51,408 bases of DNA from Megasphaera hominis (GCF_014269395.1 NZ_JACOGK010000022.1:1-51408); one strand, 5' to 3'. Counted from the first letter of the stretch, positions 34,085 through 43,523 are shown. The notes: a model not told the origin generated them from the sequence alone. Made by a program: numbers and translations.

Positions 34085-35506
34085 TCAGCCACTAATGGGC
34101 AGCGTGTCCTCGCCTTCCCCCGTAATGCCCGGATGGGTCATAGACCAGGGCGACAGGAAGTGCTCGATCTGTGCGTCTGTAAGAATATGATGTTCCCGCA
34201 CGATATCCCGCACAGGCCGGTGGCTGTCATAGGCTTCCCGGGCCAGAAAGGCCGCCTTTTCATAGCCAATATGGGGCAACAGGGCCGTAATGACGCCGAC
34301 ACTGTGATCTACCCAGTACTGGCACTGACTGTCATTGGCTTCCAGTCCTTTGAGCAAATGCGTCACGAAGGCCCGGCTGGCATTGGTCAGACATTCGAGG
34401 GAGCGAAACAGATTATATGCCATGACCGGTTCCATGACATTCAGTTCAAACTGCCCGTTTTCCACGGCCAGCGTAATCGCCAGGTCGTTCCCAATGACCT
34501 GATAACAGGCCTGATCGAGGACTTCTGCCATAACCGGGTTGATTTTCCCGGGCATAATCGACGAGCCGGGCTGCCGGGCCGGCAGCTTCAGTTCATTCAG
34601 ACCGCAGCGCGGCCCCGACGCCATGAGGCGTATATCGTTAGCCATTTTGATTAGGACCAGAGCGATACATTTCATAGCACAGGAAACGTCGGCAAAGCTG
34701 TCTGTATTGCTCGTCATGTCCATGAGGTTGCTCGCCGTTCTAAAGGGTTCACCTGTCCGGGCAGCCAGCTCTTCGGCTACGCTGCGGATATAATCCGGTT
34801 CCGCATTGAGCCCCGTCCCTACGGCCGTCCCGCCCAGGTTGATCAGGTGCAGGCCTGAGAGAGACCGTTCTATCCGTTCGCGGCCCCGGTGTACAGCCGA
34901 TGCATAGGCCCCCATTTCCTGCCCCAGCGTGACCGGTACGGCGTCCTGCAGATGAGTCCGTCCCATTTTGAGGACGTCTTTAAAGGCATCTTCCTTAGCC
35001 AAAAGCTCCAATTCCAGCTCTTGCAGGACACGGCTGAGCTTGCGGCCCTTCATGAGCAGGCAGACCTTCATGCTCGTTGGGAATACGTCATTCGTAGATT
35101 GTGCCATATTGGCATGGTTGTTAGGCGAAATAAGGTCGTACCGCCCCTTGGGCTGGCCCAAAATTTCCAAAGCCCGGTTGCACAGGACTTCGTTCATATT
35201 CATGTTGACCGACGTCCCTGCACCGCCCTGAATGGGATCGACAGGAAACTGATCGAGCCACTCGCCGGAAACGATTTCATCGGCTGCCTGCAGCAGGGCC
35301 TGGCCAATCTTTTTCGGCATTCTGCCGCTTTTCATATTGGCCATGGCCGCCGCCTGTTTTACCAGTGCCATCGAACGAATGAAATCACCATCGAGACGAC
35401 TGCCGGTAATATGGAAGTTTTCTATAGCCCGTACAGTCTGTACGCCATAATATACATCATCCGGCACAGGTACTTCCCCTAAAAAATCATGTTCCTTTCT
35501 CATCAT
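34085..35506 (-). CDS. aspA: Aspartate ammonia-lyase
   Basis: A 473-aa aspartase that reversibly deaminates aspartate to fumarate and ammonia. The superfamily signature GSSIMPGKINP (about 315-325) holds the flexible loop with the catalytic Ser, and GGAGTSVNMNMNEV (about 95-108) and a SPNNHANMAQSTND segment (about 129-142) are the substrate-binding regions. The KINPVMAEVLDQ context and Met/Asn pattern fit aspartase over fumarase C. The ATG at 35506 follows a short AGGGGG SD. Expression is from a strong minus-strand promoter at 35670-35698, with a long hairpin in the leader. In an anaerobe it feeds fumarate respiration or succinate formation. Confidence 0.93.
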   Translation of the reverse strand: MMRKEHDFLGEVPVPDDVYYGVQTVRAIENFHITGSRLDGDFIRSMALVKQAAAMANMKSGRMPKKIGQALLQAADEIVSGEWLDQFPVDPIQGGAGTSVNMNMNEVLCNRALEILGQPKGRYDLISPNNHANMAQSTNDVFPTSMKVCLLMKGRKLSRVLQELELELLAKEDAFKDVLKMGRTHLQDAVPVTLGQEMGAYASAVHRGRERIERSLSGLHLINLGGTAVGTGLNAEPDYIRSVAEELAARTGEPFRTASNLMDMTSNTDSFADVSCAMKCIALVLIKMANDIRLMASGPRCGLNELKLPARQPGSSIMPGKINPVMAEVLDQACYQVIGNDLAITLAVENGQFELNVMEPVMAYNLFRSLECLTNASRAFVTHLLKGLEANDSQCQYWVDHSVGVITALLPHIGYEKAAFLAREAYDSHRPVRDIVREHHILTDAQIEHFLSPWSMTHPGITGEGEDTLPISG

Positions 35507-35595
35507 CAATTCCCCCTATTGTACAGTTATTTATCATATATCTGCTGTCTGACGAAGCCCCTCCGCTCAGGCAGGCCAGCACCCCTCGTTTTATA

Positions 35596-35649
35596 GCACA
35601 CGCAAAAGGCGCTATTGGATACCCCCATCCAACAGCGCCTTTGCCGTGC
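35596..35649 (-). promoter_or_regulatory. Long hairpin in aspA leader
   Basis: Nearly continuous pairing of GCAC..GCAAAGGCGCT.TTGGAT with ATCCAA.AGCGCCTTTTGC.GTGC, more than 20 bp, loop GGGGGT. It lies between the aspA promoter (start near 35663) and the gene, and ends in TTTT on the minus strand, so it may act as an attenuator. The motif ACGAGGGGT follows at 35581-35589. Confidence 0.6.
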
Positions 35650-35669
35650 GATCTATAAAACTTGTGTAT

Positions 35670-35698
35670 ATAATACAGTCTCGTTCTGCCTTTGTCAA
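35670..35698 (-). promoter_or_regulatory. Sigma-70 promoter of aspA
   Basis: On the minus strand: TTGACA (35693-35698), 17-nt spacer, TATTAT (35670-35675). It gives a leader of about 155 nt. Confidence 0.8.
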
Positions 35699-35737
35699 GA
35701 CCCGATCCGTCTCCTATTCCTACCGTTGCGGTTATGA

Positions 35738-35766
35738 TTTACACGCATTTCTATATGAATTATAAT
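35738..35766 (+). promoter_or_regulatory. Sigma-70 promoter of cyuA
   Basis: TTTACA (35738-35743), 17-nt spacer, TATAAT (35761-35766), about 45 nt upstream of the cyuA ATG and back-to-back with the aspA promoter. Confidence 0.75.
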
Positions 35767-35814
35767 GAATATAACAGCAAGGATCGATTTTTTTCTGTAA
35801 AGGAGCGGATCATT

Positions 35815-37119
35815 ATGGAATTAGAAGTTATGTGGGAAAAGATGATTGACTGTTTAAAGAAAGAGGTAAAACCGGCGACAGGCTGTACGGAGCCGATATC
35901 CCTTGCCTATGCAGCAGCCGTAGCAGCCAGTAAGCTGGGCTGCCCGGTAGAACGGATTGAAGCAAGAGTATCGGCGAACATGATGAAAAACGGCATGGCC
36001 GTCATCGTCCCCGGCACGGAAACACCAGGTCTCTACATTGCCGCCGCCGTGGGCGCCTTAGGCGGCGACCCGGAAGGCGGCCTGCAGGTACTGAAAAAAC
36101 TGCCGCCTAACGCCGTACGCCAAGGCAAAAAGATGGTAGCCGACAACCTGGTCAGCGTCGATATTGCCGACGTACCGAATGTGCTCTACTCAGAAGCCAA
36201 GGTCTTTGGCAGCAGTCACAGCGTCTGCGTCTCCATTGCCGACGACCATACCAACATCGTACGTATCGAAAAGGACGGCCACGTCATCTTTGAAGCACCG
36301 CCGGTGGCCCAGGACGAAATAGCGCCGGAACAGCTTTTCCTCAATAATCTGACCTTAAAGGACATTTATCAGTTTGCTACAGACTGTCCCTTAGACAAAA
36401 TCTCCTTTATGGAAGAAGCCGCCGTCCTCAACGAAGAATTAACCCGCGTCGGCTTATCGGAAAAATACGGCCACTGTGTAGGCTATACCATGAAGGCAGA
36501 AATGCAAACGGGCTTTTTGAGCAACGCCCTGCAGGATCAGGTCATCATGGAAGCCGCAGCTGCCTCAGACGCCCGTATGGGCGGTGCACCCTTGCCGGCC
36601 ATGACCAATTCCGGCTCCGGTAACCAGGGTATCGCTGCGACCATACCGGTCGTCGTAACCGCCAGGAGGATACAGGCCAGCAAGGAACGGCTCATCCGTG
36701 CCCTGACCTTAGCGCACATGACCTCCATCTACATCCATAGCTTCCTGCCCCGCCTCTCCGCGCTCTGTGCGACCGGTACAGCCGCCATGGGCGCCGCTAC
36801 CGGTATGGTCTGGCTCTTAGGTGGCAAGCTGAAGGACGTAGAAGATACGATTTCCAACATGACCGGCGACCATATCGGCATGGTTTGCGATGGTGCCGGC
36901 AACAGCTGTACCTTGAAGGTAGCTACGGCCTGCGATGCCGCCTGCCGGGCCGTCATGCTCGCCCTGCACAATATCCGGGTCACCGGCAGTGAAGGCCTGG
37001 TCAGCAACAGCGCCGATGAATCGATCCGCAATATCGGTGCCCTCGCCCGTGACGGCATGCAGCAAACGGATGAAGAAATCTTACATATTATGCTGAACAA
37101 AAATAAAGTCAAAGCCTGA
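35815..37119 (+). CDS. cyuA: L-cysteine desulfidase / UPF0597 (CyuA-like)
   Basis: A 434-aa member of the UPF0597 (YhaM/CyuA) family, oxygen-sensitive [4Fe-4S] enzymes that split L-cysteine into pyruvate, ammonia and sulfide. The N-terminal KPATGCTEP motif (about 19-27), a GSGNQG segment (about 265-270) and two late Cys-containing stretches (CDGAGNSCTLK, ATACDAACR) match the family's cluster and active-site regions. The ATG at 35815 has an AAAGGAGCGG SD; the longer reading frame upstream lies before the promoter. A serine dehydratase-like side activity is possible. It is monocistronic. Confidence 0.85.
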   Translation: MELEVMWEKMIDCLKKEVKPATGCTEPISLAYAAAVAASKLGCPVERIEARVSANMMKNGMAVIVPGTETPGLYIAAAVGALGGDPEGGLQVLKKLPPNAVRQGKKMVADNLVSVDIADVPNVLYSEAKVFGSSHSVCVSIADDHTNIVRIEKDGHVIFEAPPVAQDEIAPEQLFLNNLTLKDIYQFATDCPLDKISFMEEAAVLNEELTRVGLSEKYGHCVGYTMKAEMQTGFLSNALQDQVIMEAAAASDARMGGAPLPAMTNSGSGNQGIAATIPVVVTARRIQASKERLIRALTLAHMTSIYIHSFLPRLSALCATGTAAMGAATGMVWLLGGKLKDVEDTISNMTGDHIGMVCDGAGNSCTLKVATACDAACRAVMLALHNIRVTGSEGLVSNSADESIRNIGALARDGMQQTDEEILHIMLNKNKVKA

Positions 37120-37132
37120 CATGTTCCGCAGC

Positions 37133-37166
37133 AAAAAAGGCCTGTGCAGCAGCACGGGCCTTCTTT
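37133..37166. terminator. Bidirectional terminator between cyuA and GNAT gene
   Basis: AAGGCC.GTGC (37137-37147) / GCAC.GGCCTT (37152-37162), with A-run on the left and T-rich sequence on the right. Confidence 0.82.
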
Positions 37167-37171
37167 CTATG

Positions 37172-37633
37172 TCAGAGCTCACATTTCATATAGATGACGT
37201 TGGGCATAGGGTTGTCATAGTAGGCATCCGTTTCGTGAAAGCCGGCTGCCTCATACATGCGAATAGCACTTTGCATGGTGTCCGTAAACGAATCGAGCAC
37301 CATTTCACGATAGCCGTCGGCCCGGGCCTGCTCCATGATAGCCGCTACCAGTTTTTGGCCGGCTCCCCTATGGCGCCACGCAGGCCGCACGTAGAGGCGC
37401 TTCATTTCACAGGACCGCCCGTCCAGCCGGTGATAGGCCACACAGCCGGCCAGCGTACCGTCCTCACAGACGGCAGCCAGCAGGCGGCCGTAGGGATAGA
37501 CATAATGCGTGTCTAAATGGTCCAGCTCCTCGGACAGGTGCTGAAAGCCCAAATCCATGTGCAGAGAATCTGTATACTCGATGATCAGTTCCTTTATCTC
37601 AGCTAACCGCTCCGTACCATCAATAATTTTCAT
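37172..37633 (-). CDS. GNAT family N-acetyltransferase
   Basis: A 153-aa GNAT acetyltransferase. The acetyl-CoA-binding motif A, VRPAWRHRGAGQKLV (about 81-95), has the R-x-x-G-x-G/A core, followed by the LDS..SAIRMYEAAGF motif B region (about 113-132) typical of amino-acid or small-molecule acetyltransferases. The substrate is not predictable. It starts just after the yhaN stop (32 nt) on the same strand, so it may be the last gene of the MocR-yhaO-yhaN transcript. Confidence 0.83.
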   Translation of the reverse strand: MKIIDGTERLAEIKELIIEYTDSLHMDLGFQHLSEELDHLDTHYVYPYGRLLAAVCEDGTLAGCVAYHRLDGRSCEMKRLYVRPAWRHRGAGQKLVAAIMEQARADGYREMVLDSFTDTMQSAIRMYEAAGFHETDAYYDNPMPNVIYMKCEL

Positions 37634-37665
37634 CAGCCTAACCTCCCCGGGCCTGCAGGCCTGTC

Positions 37666-40653
37666 TTAACCGGCCAAAATCTTGCCCTGTTCAATTTCAA
37701 CCATGTGAATCGTGTCCGTTTCACCGGCCAGAAGCTGCTGCACAGATGCAGCCAGGTCACGCGTTTCTTTCGAGCATGTAAAGAGAAAAATCTGTTCTGT
37801 CTTCCCTAAATCGGCGAGAAAACGCAAGGCCTCCTGCTGCCGCTGTTCATCAAAACGCACGAGAATATCATCGAGAATGATCGGCATCGGTTCTATCTGC
37901 CGTGAAAAGGCCATGGCCAGGCTGAGGCGGATAGCCAAATATACCTGGTCGGCCGTACCACTGCTCCATTGTTTTTCCGGAATGCGCCGGCCCGTGCCAT
38001 CGACGGCAAAGAGCTGGCGGCCGTCAAAGCTGGCCTGCAAGGTATAGCGTCCCTGGGTCATCAAATGGAGGTAATCACCGGCCTGACGAATGACCTGGGG
38101 CTGCCGCACCCGTTCATAATAGGCCTGGGCTTCTCCCAGCATGTACTGGGCAAAGAGGCAGGTCAGCCATTCATCAGTCGCCGTATCGAGTACGGCCTTG
38201 CGGTTTTCCTTTTCCTGCAGGAGCCGGCTCGATTCTTCACTCTTTGCCATTTGGCTGAGCCGTTCGACAATGCTGCCGCGTTTTTCTGCTACGTCGGCCA
38301 GTTTCTTTTCCGTATCGGCAATTTTTCGTTCGTAATACGTCTTTTCTTCCTGCCACGTGTGAACGTCGTGAATCTTCAGCTCGTGCCGCAGCTGGGCCAG
38401 ATTTTTCGGCTGTTTGGCAATGAGCTTCAAGTGCGCTTCCGATTGTTCATATACTTCCTTGTATTGATGGAACTGACGGAATTTAAGCACTTTGCTGCGG
38501 AATTCCCCTGCCGTTTGGGACCCCGTTTCCTGGAGGATCTCCGTTTGCTGATGGAGGCGGATTTCTTTATCCTTCCGCCACTTTTCCAGCTCCTGCTTCT
38601 GTTCTTCCTGCTGCCGGTCCTGTTCCCGCGCTACTTCTGCCTGGACGCGAATCGTTTGCCACTGCTGGTACATGGCTTCAATACCGTCCGGCGAGACGTC
38701 CTGGCGCAGGCCTACTTCGCGGAAGATCTGTTCTGTTTCATCCTGAACGTGGGCAATTTGCTGAAGCAGGGCATCCTTGCGGCTATGCCATTCCTGTAAC
38801 GACCGGTGTGCCGTCTGATAGGCATCCCAGACTTCCTTAGCCTCCTGTACCTGCCCATAGTCCAGCTTGGTAAAGCCCGTTTCTGCCTGCCAGGCAGCCC
38901 AGGCCTTACGGCAGTTTTCCAGCTTTTCCTCCCAGCCCTGGCCGTCAGCTTCCCATTTCTGGTAAATGGCATCATACATGACCTGCTGTTCCTTGCTCCA
39001 CGCGTCTTTTGTTTCCCGCGTTTTCCAGTCCATGTACTGCTTGCGCACGTGGTCCAGGCATTGGGTCCAGCGTTCGTTGTCGTCAGCGATGGAAATTTCC
39101 ATGTGCTGGTCTTCTGCCATGGCTGCCAAGTGTGTCTGAATCCGGGCCAGCTGTCCTTCTAATTCTTCCATACGCCGTGGCCGGCGGTGGGCGTTAGCCC
39201 GTTGCTTGAGAAACGCAGCGCCAGCCAGAACTAGGCACACTGCCGCTGCGGCGCCGCCTATGGTCTGATCGAGATCATACTGGAAAATACCCGTAACCAG
39301 GCCGATGGCCGCGACGACAAAGAGCAGCCCCAAGGCAAAAAAGGCATGGCTCGTTTCTGCCGGTTCCTGGCGCAGCAGGGCCAGCATGTCTTGCACCTTT
39401 TCCCGTTCCGACAGGGATTCCTGAATGGAAACTACGGCTTTGCCCAATTCCTGCCACTCTTCCCGCGTCCGTTCCGGTACGCTGGGATCGGCCTCCGTCA
39501 GGGGCGCGCTGACATTTTTCGGTTTCGCTGCCTGCCACTTCTCTTCTTCCCTGATGCATGTCGCCAAATGCTGGGCCATGCTCAAGGGCCGTGTCCATTC
39601 GACGTGCTCCGGCACGGTCGTTTCCGTCCACTGCTTGAGCTCCTGGGCGTATTTATTTTCGTCATACTGCCAGTCCATTTCCTTGGCTTCGTGCGTCTCC
39701 AGTTCGCTCAGCGCCTGCTGCCACTGTGGTACTTTATGATAGAGGGCGTCGATCTGGGGGCCGCAAATCACCCAGCGGTTCCATTCCGGCTTAAAGGCCG
39801 GTTCCTTGCGGATGGACGCTTCTATTTCCTTAATTTTTTCATCTACATCGCGCAGCTTATTTTCCAGGTCGCTCCAGCGCTGAGCTGCGTCGGCGGGAAA
39901 TTGGGAGACCTCTGCCAGGTCCTGCATGTGCTTCATCGCTTCCTGGCCCCGTTTGTAGACATCCCACGCCGCCAGGGGCATGGCAACCTTTTCGATTTGC
40001 TGCTTCGTTTCTTCAATGCTTAGGCGCAGCCGTTTTTCTACGTCGTGGGTCTGCTTTTCCTTTTCCTGCAAATCGGCAAACTCGTCTTCATCATAGGACA
40101 GGTGGCTGATCTTGCGCTCAAATTCCCGCTGTTCCTGAAGGAGCATATTAATGGGCTTTTTGCCCTGCGGCGAGGCCACCAGGAGCTCGCCCATTTTCTG
40201 GGTAAAATCACGCCGCGTAAGGCCCATGCGCACGCCGCCTTCGATACTGAAGAAGTGACTGCGCACGTCTTCATTCGAAAGGATCTTAAAGCCCTGCAGG
40301 TCTTCCAGTCCCATGGCAAAAATCTTGTCGTACGTATTGTGATCGAGGCTGTGCCACCAGAGATCGGCCGGTTCCTCGTGGAGTGTTTGGTCGCCGTCGG
40401 TAATGTACGATTCCTTTTCATTGCGGTAAATGGTATATTCCTTTCCGTTTTCCCGGCGAATATCCATGTGCCCGAAATAGCCCTTCCACTCGCCGCGGGG
40501 ATAGCCGAAAAACATGGAGCGCACATACTTCATGAGTGTCGTCTTGCCACTTTCATTCTGACCGTGCATGACGATCAGGCCCCGTTCCGGCGGCGTCCAG
40601 GATACGTTATGATAAATGCCAAAATCATCCAAATTCATGCGTATAATATTCAT
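37666..40653 (-). CDS. yhaN: YhaN-like AAA ATPase (SbcC/SMC-type)
   Basis: A 995-aa SMC-like ATPase. Walker A is HGQNESGKTT (31-39), and the C-terminal half-domain has the WSSGTADQVYLAIRLSLA signature plus Walker B PIILDDILVRFD. Between them lie long charged coiled coils, interrupted by a hydrophobic hairpin (about 430-480: LLFVVAAIGLVTGIF ... AAAAVCLVLAGAAF) of the type found in YhaN proteins. This suggests membrane association, which distinguishes it from plain SbcC. It overlaps functionally with the nuclease encoded 3 nt upstream. A role in DNA end processing or repair is inferred from the family. Confidence 0.88.
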   Translation of the reverse strand: MNIIRMNLDDFGIYHNVSWTPPERGLIVMHGQNESGKTTLMKYVRSMFFGYPRGEWKGYFGHMDIRRENGKEYTIYRNEKESYITDGDQTLHEEPADLWWHSLDHNTYDKIFAMGLEDLQGFKILSNEDVRSHFFSIEGGVRMGLTRRDFTQKMGELLVASPQGKKPINMLLQEQREFERKISHLSYDEDEFADLQEKEKQTHDVEKRLRLSIEETKQQIEKVAMPLAAWDVYKRGQEAMKHMQDLAEVSQFPADAAQRWSDLENKLRDVDEKIKEIEASIRKEPAFKPEWNRWVICGPQIDALYHKVPQWQQALSELETHEAKEMDWQYDENKYAQELKQWTETTVPEHVEWTRPLSMAQHLATCIREEEKWQAAKPKNVSAPLTEADPSVPERTREEWQELGKAVVSIQESLSEREKVQDMLALLRQEPAETSHAFFALGLLFVVAAIGLVTGIFQYDLDQTIGGAAAAVCLVLAGAAFLKQRANAHRRPRRMEELEGQLARIQTHLAAMAEDQHMEISIADDNERWTQCLDHVRKQYMDWKTRETKDAWSKEQQVMYDAIYQKWEADGQGWEEKLENCRKAWAAWQAETGFTKLDYGQVQEAKEVWDAYQTAHRSLQEWHSRKDALLQQIAHVQDETEQIFREVGLRQDVSPDGIEAMYQQWQTIRVQAEVAREQDRQQEEQKQELEKWRKDKEIRLHQQTEILQETGSQTAGEFRSKVLKFRQFHQYKEVYEQSEAHLKLIAKQPKNLAQLRHELKIHDVHTWQEEKTYYERKIADTEKKLADVAEKRGSIVERLSQMAKSEESSRLLQEKENRKAVLDTATDEWLTCLFAQYMLGEAQAYYERVRQPQVIRQAGDYLHLMTQGRYTLQASFDGRQLFAVDGTGRRIPEKQWSSGTADQVYLAIRLSLAMAFSRQIEPMPIILDDILVRFDEQRQQEALRFLADLGKTEQIFLFTCSKETRDLAASVQQLLAGETDTIHMVEIEQGKILAG

Positions 40654-40656
40654 ACT

Positions 40657-41922
40657 CTATCCTCTTTTATCCTCCAGCAGTTTCTGCATGCCCAGCCACT
40701 TCGCCTTTTCAAAGGCTTCCAAGAGCCGGTCGTCAGAAATACTGCGTCCATAGGCTCCCAGGCGTTCGAATTCCGGACGCTGTGCCAAGACCTCGCGCAA
40801 GGCCTTTACCTTTTCGTCGCGCGGCAGGCTTTCCAGTTTATCGAATACGTTCAGATAATCGCCTACCGTATCGGGCAGCTTGCTCCGTTCGCCGGCGTTG
40901 ATCTTAGGCCGCGCCAGGTTGCGCAGGCGCTGTACCATGACGAAGGCATACTTGCCGGCCTCTTCTTCGCGCCACGCATCGATCCAGTACTGCGTAGCCT
41001 CCGGATTATTCAGTACCTGGTACATGCTGCCGGCACCGGTGAACTGAATCGTCAAAAACGTAGGCTTGCCTATGTCCTTGCGGATCTTTTCCTTCGTAAA
41101 GCGGACAGCATCGCGAAGCTCCGACACGGATTCAAAGGGAGCAATGTCTACGTCCGTCGTTTCCCAGCGGACGATACTCGTATCGATAAATTCCAGATTG
41201 GCCGTACCGTAGGGGCCGACTTCTACGTAATAGCAGCCGCGCGGTCCCGTTTCGGTGCAGTCCAGTCCTTGCGGATTGCCGGCGTAGACAACGTAGGGCT
41301 TTTCGCAGACGATCTGATGGTTATGTACGTGCCCGAGGGCCCAATAATCCATGCCGCTTTCTTTCAGATCCGTCAGGGAGCACGGCGCATAGGGCGATTG
41401 GTTCGTCCCTACCTGGGTGTGCAAGAGGCCGATAGCATAGCGGTCACCTGCAGTGCGCCGGAAATTCCAGGCCAGATTATCCCGTTGCTCGCTTTTGGCA
41501 TAGCTCTGCCCGTATACGGCGGCTAGTTCCTCCCCTTCGACGACGAGCGGTATGCGTTCCACCTTTTCCGTGCCAAAGACGTGGACATTCGGCGGAAAGG
41601 GTATTTTGGCCTGCCACGCGTCTAAGGGGTCATGATTGCCCAGGACGGCAAAGACCTGAATATTATGTTGTGCCAGTTTATGAAGGAGACGCACATAATC
41701 CAGCTGCGCTGTCAGATTATGACTGGCACTGGTATATACGTCACCGGTAATCAGCACGGCATCCACTTTCCGTTCAATGGCGATCTGGACGATCTTCTGG
41801 AAGGCCCGGACCGGGGCCTTGCCGACAATGCGCTGCCAGCGTTCATCTACCATAGCGATATCGTGAAAGGGACTGCCCAAATGCAAGTCACCACAATGTA
41901 TAAAACGTAATCCTTTTGCCAT
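40657..41922 (-). CDS. yhaO: YhaO-like metallophosphoesterase nuclease (SbcD-type)
   Basis: A 421-aa Mre11/SbcD-type calcineurin-like phosphoesterase. The metal-binding motifs are in order: HCGDLHLGSPF (10-20), ITGDVYTSASHN (about 59-70), VLGNHDPLD (about 93-101) and GHVHNHQ (about 197-203). The C-terminal 170 residues form the capping/partner-binding region. It shares one base with the end of the MocR gene (TAATG) and is 3 nt from yhaN, so the three are translationally coupled. Nuclease plus ATPase in this order is the B. subtilis yhaO-yhaN arrangement. Confidence 0.88.
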   Translation of the reverse strand: MAKGLRFIHCGDLHLGSPFHDIAMVDERWQRIVGKAPVRAFQKIVQIAIERKVDAVLITGDVYTSASHNLTAQLDYVRLLHKLAQHNIQVFAVLGNHDPLDAWQAKIPFPPNVHVFGTEKVERIPLVVEGEELAAVYGQSYAKSEQRDNLAWNFRRTAGDRYAIGLLHTQVGTNQSPYAPCSLTDLKESGMDYWALGHVHNHQIVCEKPYVVYAGNPQGLDCTETGPRGCYYVEVGPYGTANLEFIDTSIVRWETTDVDIAPFESVSELRDAVRFTKEKIRKDIGKPTFLTIQFTGAGSMYQVLNNPEATQYWIDAWREEEAGKYAFVMVQRLRNLARPKINAGERSKLPDTVGDYLNVFDKLESLPRDEKVKALREVLAQRPEFERLGAYGRSISDDRLLEAFEKAKWLGMQKLLEDKRG

Positions 41923-43319
41923 TAGTTTCCTTCCTTCTCCAACCAGGCCCGCCGCAATGCGGCAACAGCCTGTGTAAGTTCCTGTGCAGGAATTTTGGAA
42001 AAACTCAATAGAAATTCTTTATCCGTTCCTGCGACGCTCTTTTCATAAAAAGAGCGGACAGATAAGACGCGGCAGCCCTCGCTGGCAGCCCGTGCCAAGA
42101 GGACCTCCTCCGGTACGTCGCTCTGCAGCACGACGTGGCAGTAGACACCGGAAACGACGGGGCTCACGCGCATAGCGGCGCCGAAGGCCGCCTGTAAACA
42201 GTGCGCCAGCAGCGCCCCTTTTTCCTGATATTCCTTGCGCAGGCGCCGTACCTGCCGGGCCAGGCCGCCGGTGCGGATATATTCGGCCAAGACGCATTGT
42301 TCCGGCACAGACGCGCCCTGCCGGAAGAGCACGCGGCGCCGGGTATAGGCCTGCAGCAACGGCGCCGGCAAAACCATATAGCTGAGCCGGACAAAGGGGG
42401 GCAGGATTTTTGAAAAGGCGCCCATATAGATGACCCGCCCGGCCCGGTCCAGGCTCTGCAGTGCCGGTATAGGCCGTCCCTGGTAGCGCAATTCGCTATC
42501 GTAATCATCTTCAATGATCAGGCCGTCACACTCATGAGCCCAATTCAGCAGGTCATAGCGGCTGCCGGCCGGCATGACGGCGCCTGTAGGAAACTGGTGG
42601 GACGGGCTGACGTAAGCCAGACGGGCACCGCTCTGGGCCAAATCGGGCAGGGAGAAACAGCCCTCCCGCACAGGGATCGGCACGATTTCAAAACCGCCCG
42701 TACGAAAGAGTTCCCGCCCCAGGCGGAAGCCCGGTTCTTCTACGGCTACCTGCGGGTACCGGTCGTGCAGCAGATTCAGCAAAACCGTCAGCAAGGCGCC
42801 TGTGCCGGAGCCGATGATCAGGTTCTCCGGTCCGGCCTGGACACCGCGGGTCTGATATATATATTGACTGAGCACGTGGCGCAAGACCGGTGCTCCTTGT
42901 TCATCCTGGTTTGCCAGCAGCAGGTCCGGTTCGTGGAGAACCCGATTCATGAGCTTGCGCCAGACGGCCAGCGGAAAGGCTTCTGCCGCCAGGTCGCCAC
43001 TGCCGAAGTCATAGGCAATGGCTGCCGGTGACTGCGCCGCTTCTTCTAAGGCGGACCGTGGCCGGTCTGCTTTCCGGGGCACCCGGACGGAGGCCACTTC
43101 ATAGCGGGCCTTGCTGCGGCGCAGAATATAGCCTTCGCCGGCCAGCTGGTAATAGGCCTTTTCGACGGTCATTTTGCTGACGCCCAATTCCTGGGCCAGT
43201 TCCCGTACGGATGCGAGCCGCGTGCCGGTGGGCAGGCTCCGGCTTTCAATTTGCTGCCGGTAATACGTATAAATTTGTACATAATACGGCGTTTTTACAC
43301 GTTTATCCAGTTGCAGCAT
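41922..43319 (-). CDS. MocR/GabR-type regulator (GntR HTH fused to aminotransferase domain)
   Basis: A 465-aa protein with an N-terminal GntR winged helix (about 1-75: YVQIYTYYRQQIESRSLPTGTRLASVRELAQELGVSKMTVEKAYYQL) and a fold-type-I aminotransferase domain (about 95-460) that binds PLP. YMGAFSKILPPFVRLSYM carries the expected PLP Lys and IIEDDYDSELRY the Asp that contacts the ring N. MocR proteins such as GabR and PdxR sense PLP-linked ligands. The ATG at 43319 (GAGGTG SD) is chosen over the TTG at 43334. It is divergent from bioB and translationally coupled to yhaO, an unusual pairing. Confidence 0.88.
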   Translation of the reverse strand: MLQLDKRVKTPYYVQIYTYYRQQIESRSLPTGTRLASVRELAQELGVSKMTVEKAYYQLAGEGYILRRSKARYEVASVRVPRKADRPRSALEEAAQSPAAIAYDFGSGDLAAEAFPLAVWRKLMNRVLHEPDLLLANQDEQGAPVLRHVLSQYIYQTRGVQAGPENLIIGSGTGALLTVLLNLLHDRYPQVAVEEPGFRLGRELFRTGGFEIVPIPVREGCFSLPDLAQSGARLAYVSPSHQFPTGAVMPAGSRYDLLNWAHECDGLIIEDDYDSELRYQGRPIPALQSLDRAGRVIYMGAFSKILPPFVRLSYMVLPAPLLQAYTRRRVLFRQGASVPEQCVLAEYIRTGGLARQVRRLRKEYQEKGALLAHCLQAAFGAAMRVSPVVSGVYCHVVLQSDVPEEVLLARAASEGCRVLSVRSFYEKSVAGTDKEFLLSFSKIPAQELTQAVAALRRAWLEKEGN

Positions 43320-43468
43320 GTCCCACCTCGGCAAACAGAAAAAAGGATATATAGGTACATTCTTTATTGTAGCGAAAAAGACGGCCTGTGAAAAGAGTTA
43401 GCCTGTATTTTTTTGCTCTTCTTGCCGTGCTAACGGGACAGCTGTTTTTCCTGCTGCGCCTTTTAATT

Positions 43469-43499
43469 GTCAACTTTTCGCAAATTGTAAAAAGTTGAC
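43469..43499. promoter_or_regulatory. Palindromic operator overlapping bioB promoter
   Basis: Perfect 10-bp arms GTCAACTTTT (43469-43478) and AAAAGTTGAC (43490-43499) separated by 11 nt. The right arm overlaps the -35 box of bioB. It resembles but does not match the spacing of BirA boxes (GTTAAC-type half-sites). Candidate binders are a BirA repressor or the divergently encoded MocR protein. Confidence 0.65.
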
Positions 43500-43523
43500 T
43501 TTTATTAAAAAGTACAGTATACT
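43495..43523 (+). promoter_or_regulatory. Sigma-70 promoter of bioB
   Basis: TTGACT (43495-43500), 17-nt spacer, TATACT (43518-43523), about 35 nt before the bioB start. Confidence 0.8.

Noticed and set aside
40045..41526. 493-codon plus-strand frame over yhaN/yhaO
   Set aside because: The minus-strand genes have clear catalytic motifs; the plus-strand frame has none and spans two genes.
37666..41922. Naming the pair sbcC/sbcD
   Set aside because: The transmembrane hairpin in the ATPase and the gene order fit YhaN/YhaO better.
43469..43499. Certain BirA box
   Set aside because: The half-sites resemble GTTAAC-type BirA elements, but the spacing between matching GTCAAC/GTTGAC cores is longer than the usual 14-16 nt, so I keep it as a generic operator.
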